The notes beneath the pieces were generated by a model. That model made no database searches and was not told the origin of the DNA. It saw nothing but the letters and a program-made list of their open reading frames with translations. Below are positions 6,692-11,291 of a stretch of 11,291 bases of DNA, one piece after another; positions within the stretch are counted from its first letter, which is position 1, and each line of letters begins with the position of its first letter. The stretch comes from Pseudomonadota bacterium (GTDB taxonomy: Bacteria > SAR324 > XYD2-FULL-50-16 > JAHJRI01): contig JAKSDL010000829.1 in NCBI GenBank assembly GCA_022360105.1, forward strand, positions 1 through 11,291, written 5' to 3'. Position numbers and translations under genes: made by a program.

Positions 6692-9600
6692 TTAACCAAC
6701 AGCAGCAATATGGTTATTCTCATTCTGCTTTTTTATAAAGCTGGGATTAATAAGGATGATCAGTACCGGCAAAATAATGAGAGCACCAATCGTACTGAAA
6801 ACCATGGTTCCGGTCATCAGCACACCCAGGGCAATGACCGGGATAAATTCTGAAAAGACAAGCACCATAAATCCAAGTGCGACCGAAACGGCATTAATGA
6901 TAATTGCTTTTCCGCTGGTTCGAATGGTATTAAAGTAGGCCTGGTCAAGAGAGTCACCCTGCCGCAGTTGGAGCTTAAACCGCTCAAGAAAATGTATGGT
7001 GTAATCCACGCCAATACCGATGGCTATGGACGAAACGATAACGGTTCCCTGGGTGATCGGCCATCCGACCAGGTACATCATGCCGAAATTAAGGATCACC
7101 GTAAAACCTAATGGAATGAGAGAAAAGAGACCTCCCATGGCAGAACGGAAGATAAAAAAGGTGATGAGCCAAACCAGCAGGAAACATCCGGCAATACTCT
7201 TCAGCTGCGAATCCATCAAGAGGCTGGTCACTTCCTTCAATTGGGGCGCCAAACCACCCACCAGGATTCTTTCAATGTAAGGATCATTCTCGGGAAACAG
7301 CTCTGTTGTTTTACCAAATGCCGTCTTTACATATTCTTCAATGATTTTGCTGGAGCCCGACCGAATCATGATTTGCATTTGGAACTCTTTGTGATCTGCT
7401 GTAACCAGAGAATCAAAAAGATCCTTGTTTGCGCTTTGGGCCTGGTTCACCGTCACACCGATGATGCTTCGATCAGTCAGGGTGATGTCTTCGATACCGT
7501 CTTTTTCCGTATCCGGCAGACGATCAAATGCGTTGTTGTCATCGTGATAAAAGGTTTTATAAACCTTTCTGATCAGGTCTACAGGGGATGAAATCAAACC
7601 GGTTGGCAGCAATTCCTGCCCTCCTTTTACCACCACCGGCTGTTGTAATTGATTAAGGAAGGCGTACAACTCCTCAAGTTTGTGAAGAACAATAGGCTGT
7701 TTAACGTCCACTACAAACAAGTCGCCTAATTGATTGAAGGCACGTTGCATAATAAGCCCGGAGGGTTCGCCTTTCCGGTCGCGAAGAAGTTTCAGAGCTT
7801 CAAACAAGGACGCTCGTTCCGATTCCGGCACCAATAACCTTAAAGCAATCTCCTCCAGCCCGGCTTCAACAACGGAATCCAATCCCTCTGACTCTTCGCC
7901 CAGCGTTTCCAAATCATCACCAAGATCCCCCAGGTCGTCTAAATCTCCCATACTATCATTGGTGATCTCCTCAGACTCATCGTTTGAATCTTCACTGTGC
8001 AAAGCATCCATATCGGATTCCTGGTAAACCTCACCCGATTCAGGAGCATAATCTTCATTGAGCATGTCAGCAACCAGCGTCAATCGATCCATAATAGCGG
8101 ACGGATCGGGATTCTCAGCTTTGGCCGTTTGCACCAGGTCATTCCCTAATTTTGCCAAAGGACTGAAGGCACCTCCGGTTGTTTCATCAACAAATCGTTG
8201 CCAGTGGAGATTGAACTCGGCTATGCGCTGTCGAAGCTGTTCAATGGCGACCGGATCTTCCAGTTTGATCTGGTCCCTAAATCGAAAAATCAGGCTAATC
8301 ATGTTGGTACCGGTTAGTTTGCTGTTGATGAACTGATCGGCCTGAGAAAGAGGGTTGTCCTGCTTGAAATTGATGATAGGGTCACCCTCAAAATGATTCC
8401 TTAAGGTACCGCCTACAGCCAGAACGGTGACAAGGAGAAACGCTGCCAAAAACATACGGGGGTGTCGGTATGCAACCTTTGCTACGGCTGTGCCGATACC
8501 TGTTCGATCTGAAGGTCTTGTATTGGATTGCTTACCTTTATCTTTTCTCCTGATACCGCTTTTGATCAGCATCAGAATAGCAGGCGTCAGGGTAAAAGAG
8601 AGCAATAGTGCGATGGCCACACCTGTAGCAGAAAAAACACCGAAATGTCGAATATTAGGCAAGCTGGAGAAATAGAGCGACCCGAATCCCGCCATTGTGG
8701 TTACAGCCGCCATAAACACGGCAGGGCCAACCTGTTTGAAACTGTCGGCAATAACGGCCGGTCGATTGTCAACAGATTGGATATCTGAAAAATAGCGGTT
8801 GAGAAGATGTATCCCGTAGGCCGTTCCCACAGCCAAGAGGACGATCGGCATTGATGTGGTGCTGATGGAAAGAGGTGTGCCGCTTATTGCCATTATTGCG
8901 AGTGTCCAGATAACAGTGATCACAACCGTCAACAACGGAATCATTAATCCCGCAGCATTGCGAAATGAAAGCAACAAAACCAGGAACACCACACCCAGGG
9001 CAATGGGAACCATGCGTCTCATGTCGGTTTGCATCATATATGAAATCAACGCTATGGTGACCGGTTGCCCGGCTATGTGAAAATTTAAATCGGGTCGCTC
9101 AAAATCTGCAGCCAACTCGGTGATCAATTCGTAGTTGTTCTTAAGGTTGTATATATCCCTGACGTCGTAAAACTTGAATTCGAGGTTTTCCCTGCTGAGC
9201 GGATCGATCACATCCAATGTGAACTCATAAAGATTGTTGGTGAACTGCTCCCAACCGCGAATTTCAGGATCAAGAAAAAAATCGCGATCCCTTGTCAGTC
9301 TCATAATCTCCTGCAGCACCTTTGGCGATGGTTCACTATCAAGCAAAACCCTCAATTGGGGATAACGGGGAATCACCTCCTCCAGTTCTGATGACAAGAA
9401 GGACATCAGCCTGTCACCAACCTTTTTTGAATGTTTGTTAATGAAGGCATCATCAATCGTTAAACCATCATAGGTTTTTCCAATTACCTGAAAAGGAAAG
9501 GTGGAATCGTTGCCCTGGAATCTGTTTTTGAGTCTCTGGGGATCTAACGCCGTTTCCAGTTCCAGTTGGGCAAATCGACTCTTGTAATCCCATTTTCGGA

Positions 9601-10234
9601 TCATGGGAACTTGGATAACAGCAGCGTGCAGATCATCCGCAAGAAAATTCCCTCTGAAGATCCGATCATCCATTACCCGTTTTTTGAGACCGGGGATCAG
9701 TTTATTCAAATCCTCATCGTTTTCAGGCAAACGTTCCTCCATTCCTTCTGCTGATTGGATTTTAAAGTCATTCTTTAGTTTTTCGATGACGCTGCCCGCT
9801 ATGACAGACCCTGTTGCCCGATCCAGGATGGTATCTTCCAGGTTGGCGATGCTATTGATATCTTCGGTATCAATACCGATGGGAAGGGAGATCTTTTCCG
9901 TTTTTCCTGTCAACTGACTTTCAAAAACCTTGGTTGCTTTCAGCTCCTTTAAAGCCAGGACCATCGCCTCTATGGTCCTCAGGACATCAGGTTCAAGCAC
10001 GCTGCCGGTTGGATATTCAATACCGATCAGTACCCTTTCCTGATAATTGAAGTTTTTCTGAGAATAGTCGTTCGCTTTCACAGCTTTCAGGTCGCCTGGC
10101 AAAAACTTGGTGACATCGCCCTCAAAATAGAGCTTTTCTTTTATCTGCGTAATCGCACCGGCTGTAATTATCAGAATAACCAACACAACAAACCAGGGGT
10201 GTCGAACACAAAACTCTCTTACAGCTCTCAGCAT
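6692..10234 (-). CDS. RND superfamily exporter, MMPL/COG1033 type
   Basis: A 1180-residue inner-membrane pump with the usual duplicated layout. The first half has a helix at 14-30, a periplasmic domain of about 375 residues, then helices between about 406 and 558. The second half repeats this: helix 593-610, periplasmic domain about 611-1010, helices 1013-1163. The second half keeps the relay motif GIGVDYTIHFLERF with Asp1077, whereas the matching place in the first half reads AVGTAYGIHLLNRY with Ala472. The second periplasmic domain carries a very acidic low-complexity insert at about 738-790 (with Asp-Leu-Gly-Asp-Leu type repeats). Many relatives are 750-900 residues, so this one is long. 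Start ATG 10234 has GGAGGA six bases upstream. Such proteins use the proton gradient to export lipids or hydrophobic molecules; pairing with a LolA-like protein and a barrel supports envelope lipid export. HpnN-type hopanoid transport is a more distant possibility. The cargo is unknown. Confidence 0.88.
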   Translation of the reverse strand: MLRAVREFCVRHPWFVVLVILIITAGAITQIKEKLYFEGDVTKFLPGDLKAVKANDYSQKNFNYQERVLIGIEYPTGSVLEPDVLRTIEAMVLALKELKATKVFESQLTGKTEKISLPIGIDTEDINSIANLEDTILDRATGSVIAGSVIEKLKNDFKIQSAEGMEERLPENDEDLNKLIPGLKKRVMDDRIFRGNFLADDLHAAVIQVPMIRKWDYKSRFAQLELETALDPQRLKNRFQGNDSTFPFQVIGKTYDGLTIDDAFINKHSKKVGDRLMSFLSSELEEVIPRYPQLRVLLDSEPSPKVLQEIMRLTRDRDFFLDPEIRGWEQFTNNLYEFTLDVIDPLSRENLEFKFYDVRDIYNLKNNYELITELAADFERPDLNFHIAGQPVTIALISYMMQTDMRRMVPIALGVVFLVLLLSFRNAAGLMIPLLTVVITVIWTLAIMAISGTPLSISTTSMPIVLLAVGTAYGIHLLNRYFSDIQSVDNRPAVIADSFKQVGPAVFMAAVTTMAGFGSLYFSSLPNIRHFGVFSATGVAIALLLSFTLTPAILMLIKSGIRRKDKGKQSNTRPSDRTGIGTAVAKVAYRHPRMFLAAFLLVTVLAVGGTLRNHFEGDPIINFKQDNPLSQADQFINSKLTGTNMISLIFRFRDQIKLEDPVAIEQLRQRIAEFNLHWQRFVDETTGGAFSPLAKLGNDLVQTAKAENPDPSAIMDRLTLVADMLNEDYAPESGEVYQESDMDALHSEDSNDESEEITNDSMGDLDDLGDLGDDLETLGEESEGLDSVVEAGLEEIALRLLVPESERASLFEALKLLRDRKGEPSGLIMQRAFNQLGDLFVVDVKQPIVLHKLEELYAFLNQLQQPVVVKGGQELLPTGLISSPVDLIRKVYKTFYHDDNNAFDRLPDTEKDGIEDITLTDRSIIGVTVNQAQSANKDLFDSLVTADHKEFQMQIMIRSGSSKIIEEYVKTAFGKTTELFPENDPYIERILVGGLAPQLKEVTSLLMDSQLKSIAGCFLLVWLITFFIFRSAMGGLFSLIPLGFTVILNFGMMYLVGWPITQGTVIVSSIAIGIGVDYTIHFLERFKLQLRQGDSLDQAYFNTIRTSGKAIIINAVSVALGFMVLVFSEFIPVIALGVLMTGTMVFSTIGALIILPVLIILINPSFIKKQNENNHIAAVG

Positions 10235-10298
10235 CTCAAATCCTCCGTTATTGTTAAATTTAAAGGGAGACAGCGTTCTGTCCTTTTGCTAGCGGACA

Positions 10299-10592
10299 TT
10301 ACTCTGCTTCATTCCCGAGCACACATTTTCTTATCAAGGCCATATGATTCACCAATCCGTATGGACGCAGGGCTTCGATGATCATTAAACCCAAACGGGA
10401 CTTTCCAGGCTCCGTTGCCTCATCACTGTGTCGTAGCACAAACATCCAATCGGAATCGATGGTTGCATTCTTGTAACAATCATATTTAGCAGATGCAGGC
10501 ATGGTTTCCGCGATTTGGCGCAGTATGGACAGCAAATCCTCTGCATCTTCCTGGTTTGAAAGACGAATGCTGATAACTTCGAGCCAGGCCAT
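10299..10592 (-). CDS. Conserved-looking small protein, possible ferredoxin-like (ABM-type) fold
   Basis: A 97-residue cytosolic protein with no signal peptide or membrane helix. It opens with the strand MAWLEVISIRL, followed by a helix (EDAEDLLSILRQIAE), a strand with the pair Tyr-Asp-Cys-Tyr, a strand around DWMFVLRH, a helix (LGLMIIEALRPYG), then LVNHMALI. The strand-helix-strand-strand-helix-strand order suggests a small ferredoxin-like fold such as the antibiotic-biosynthesis-monooxygenase (ABM) type, and I recall similar hypothetical proteins ending in a 'GLVNH' motif from Desulfobacterota. Function unknown. I place the start at ATG 10592, preceded by GGGGTG; a GTG at 10598 is in frame and also possible. 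It is the first gene after the sigma-54 promoter candidate, and the exporter gene starts 64 bases downstream of its stop, so co-transcription is likely. Being first in the operon and cytosolic, it may sense or modify the exporter's cargo; that is inference. Confidence 0.65.
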   Translation of the reverse strand: MAWLEVISIRLSNQEDAEDLLSILRQIAETMPASAKYDCYKNATIDSDWMFVLRHSDEATEPGKSRLGLMIIEALRPYGLVNHMALIRKCVLGNEAE

Positions 10593-10621
10593 CGACACCC
10601 CATGAAGTGTTTAGAAATAAG

Positions 10622-10636
10622 GTAGATCAAATCTAC
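10622..10636. promoter_or_regulatory. GTAGAT-N3-ATCTAC palindrome near the operon start
   Basis: GTAGAT (10622-10627) faces ATCTAC (10631-10636) across CAA. It is 30 bases upstream of the first operon gene, downstream of the sigma-54 promoter candidate, so it would lie in the mRNA leader. It shares its half-site with the upstream GGTAGAT array and may be an operator or a leader hairpin. Confidence 0.4.
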
Positions 10637-10655
10637 AGGGAGCAGATCACAAACC

Positions 10656-10678
10656 CATCAAATCACTTGGATTTGATG
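10656..10678. repeat. Perfect 9-bp inverted repeat in the operon leader
   Basis: CATCAAATC (10656-10664) and GATTTGATG (10670-10678) are perfect inverted arms around ACTTG. It would fall about 20-40 bases inside the transcript predicted from the sigma-54 promoter candidate, so it may form a leader hairpin or bind a regulator. Confidence 0.45.
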
Positions 10679-10705
10679 ACCGCAGAATCGATTTGTTTCC
10701 AAGTC

Positions 10706-10721
10706 TGCGATTGCCATGCCA
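10706..10721 (-). promoter_or_regulatory. Sigma-54 (-24/-12) promoter candidate for the export operon
   Basis: On the minus strand the sequence reads TGGCATGGCAATCGCA. Against the consensus TGGCACG-N4-TTGCW it keeps the essential GG, exactly ten bases, then GC, and differs only by T for C in the -24 half and C for T in the -12 half. Transcription would begin near 10695, giving a leader of about 100 bases before the first operon gene. A divergent gene whose product resembles a sigma-54 activator sits on the other side, which raises the prior for this site. Confidence 0.6.
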
Positions 10722-10741
10722 GATTAAAAATGATCATATTT

Positions 10742-10951
10742 TCAAATAGTTAGGAATTTAACGATCAAATACCTACCAAATAACATAGATTGTTACTATG
10801 AAATATGGTAGAAAATAAAAAAACTACTTAATAAGGTAGATTTTTGAATCAGGATTTAACAGACCGTACCACAATTCTCAATGGTAGATCCGTTGCGCTC
10901 GATCTACCCTACAACCTGTACAGTATTTTACATAAAATCAAATAGTTAGGA
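10742..10951 (+). repeat. Direct repeat TCAAATAGTTAGGA, two copies
   Basis: TCAAATAGTTAGGA occurs exactly at 10742-10755 and again at 10938-10951, 196 bases apart in the same orientation. The match runs on with one difference (ATTTA against TTTTA). The copies flank most of the GGTAGAT array, so they may be paired binding sites or the direct-repeat scar of an insertion. Confidence 0.5.
10883..10908. promoter_or_regulatory. GGTAGATC-N10-GATCTACC dyad, upstream activator site candidate
   Basis: Perfect 8-bp arms (10883-10890 and 10901-10908) face each other across ten bases. The site is about 165-200 bases upstream of the sigma-54 promoter candidate on the operon strand, the usual distance for an enhancer bound by a sigma-54 activator. 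It also has the look of a REP-type hairpin with a GCGCTC loop, so a repeat origin is the main alternative. Confidence 0.45.
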
Positions 10952-11034
10952 TTTTAGTGCAGGGTAGATTATGAGAAGCGAAACTTGCAGCTTTGAACGA
11001 ACCGACGAATCCACCTCTAAAGCTAAGGAAGAAG

Positions 11035-11291
11035 ATGCCTATCAGCGACTTGGATTTTTTTCATCAGGCCACCCTGAGAATCTGCAGCAGTCTGGACATT
11101 GCGAAAGTAATCACAGCCTGTCTTGACTATCTCAAGGACCATATCCCCCTGGACCTTGCTATGATAAATATTTTTGATGAAGACACCAATAACATCAAAA
11201 ACATCACCACTGCCCCACCAATAGATATTGCCGGCAACGTCCCACCGATCGAAGTTCAAAAGGAAATGGCCCGGGTCATAGCGAATACAAA
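11035..11291 (+). CDS. Sigma-54-dependent transcriptional activator, N-terminal GAF part (runs off window)
   Basis: A frame beginning at ATG 11035 stays open to the window edge, giving 85 codons of an incomplete gene. The start LDFFHQATLRICSSLDIAKV, followed by a Leu-Asp-Tyr-Leu-Lys-Asp-His-Ile-Pro-Leu-Asp helix and the strand AMINIFDEDTNNI, closely resembles the opening of GAF-AAA-Fis activators of FhlA/NorR layout that I recall from Desulfobacterota. The AAA+ and Fis domains would lie beyond the window, so the class is inferred from the N-terminus only. AAGGAAG lies just upstream of the ATG, and an in-frame TGA at 10972-10974 limits any extension. The gene diverges from the four-gene export operon, whose promoter region has a sigma-54 site, so the operon is the likely target. 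The GAF domain would sense a small-molecule or redox signal that cannot be named from sequence. Confidence 0.7.
   Translation, partial: MPISDLDFFHQATLRICSSLDIAKVITACLDYLKDHIPLDLAMINIFDEDTNNIKNITTAPPIDIAGNVPPIEVQKEMARVIANT

Larger units (their letters stand above)
10593..11034. promoter_or_regulatory. Divergent control region rich in GGTAGAT repeats and dyads
   Basis: This 442-base AT-rich spacer lies between the four-gene operon (minus) and the sigma-54 activator (plus). No gene is supported inside it. GGTAGAT or close variants occur at 10621-10627, 10835-10841, 10883-10889 and 10963-10969 on plus, in inverse at 10902-10908, and as weaker forms at 10807-10813 and 10771-10777. Other dyads are CATAG/CTATG (10784-10800) and the features listed separately. 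The density suggests a regulator-binding array. Confidence 0.55.

Noticed and set aside
7734..8027. Serine-rich plus-strand frame of 97 codons inside the exporter gene
   Set aside because: The serine runs are simply the antisense of the exporter's acidic low-complexity insert.
10621..10970. CRISPR-like array of short repeats
   Set aside because: The repeated unit is only 7-8 bases, irregularly spaced and in both orientations, with no cas genes nearby.
10971..11126. Plus-strand ATG frame of 51 codons overlapping the activator start
   Set aside because: The translation has no recognisable character and the overlapping frame from 11035 is much better supported.
11023..11259. Minus-strand frame of 78 codons at the right edge
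   Set aside because: It lies antisense to the frame from 11035, whose translation matches the start of sigma-54 activators and has a ribosome site.

Overview
The window looks like a chromosomal segment of a Gram-negative, moderate-GC, anaerobe-type Deltaproteobacterium, most likely Desulfobacterota (Desulfobacterales-like). This is inferred from a large MMPL/RND exporter encoded with a LolA-like periplasmic protein and an outer-membrane barrel, a GAF-type sigma-54 activator N-terminus of a style common in that group, a TsoY/SLAC1-like membrane protein, and a high load of small intergenic palindromes. No rRNA, tRNA, CRISPR, phage or insertion-sequence gene was seen.

Left part (1-3632). Positions 1-166 show nothing recognisable. 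A small secreted protein of unknown function (167-580, minus) follows. Directly upstream of it, on the same strand, is an open frame with no convincing start codon (585-785) that may be a gene remnant. A ten-helix TsoY/SLAC1-like transporter (991-2151, plus) converges on a PsiE-family membrane protein (2404-2847, minus). A Rid-family protein lacking the deaminase arginine (3228-3632, plus) diverges from psiE across a hairpin-rich spacer.

Middle and right part (3690-10592, all minus). Four genes run in one direction and probably form one transcription unit. In transcription order they are a 97-residue protein with a possible ferredoxin-like/ABM-type fold, a 1180-residue RND (MMPL/COG1033) exporter, a LolA-like 'outer membrane lipoprotein-sorting' periplasmic protein, and a 521-residue outer-membrane barrel with an acidic N-terminal segment. 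Together they offer an inner-membrane pump, a periplasmic lipid carrier and an outer-membrane partner, which suggests export of a lipid or other hydrophobic molecule to the outer membrane. A 162-bp MITE-like element with GC-rich palindromic ends lies between the exporter and LolA-like genes.

Right edge (10593-11291). A divergent gene starts at 11035 and runs off the window. Its N-terminus resembles the GAF domain of sigma-54-dependent activators. The spacer contains a good sigma-54 (-24/-12) promoter candidate aimed at the four-gene operon, and a cluster of GGTAGAT repeats upstream of it, including an 8-bp inverted pair about 165-200 bp from the promoter. That is a coherent, checkable model in which the neighbouring activator switches on the envelope-export operon. 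This is the most interesting signal in the window.
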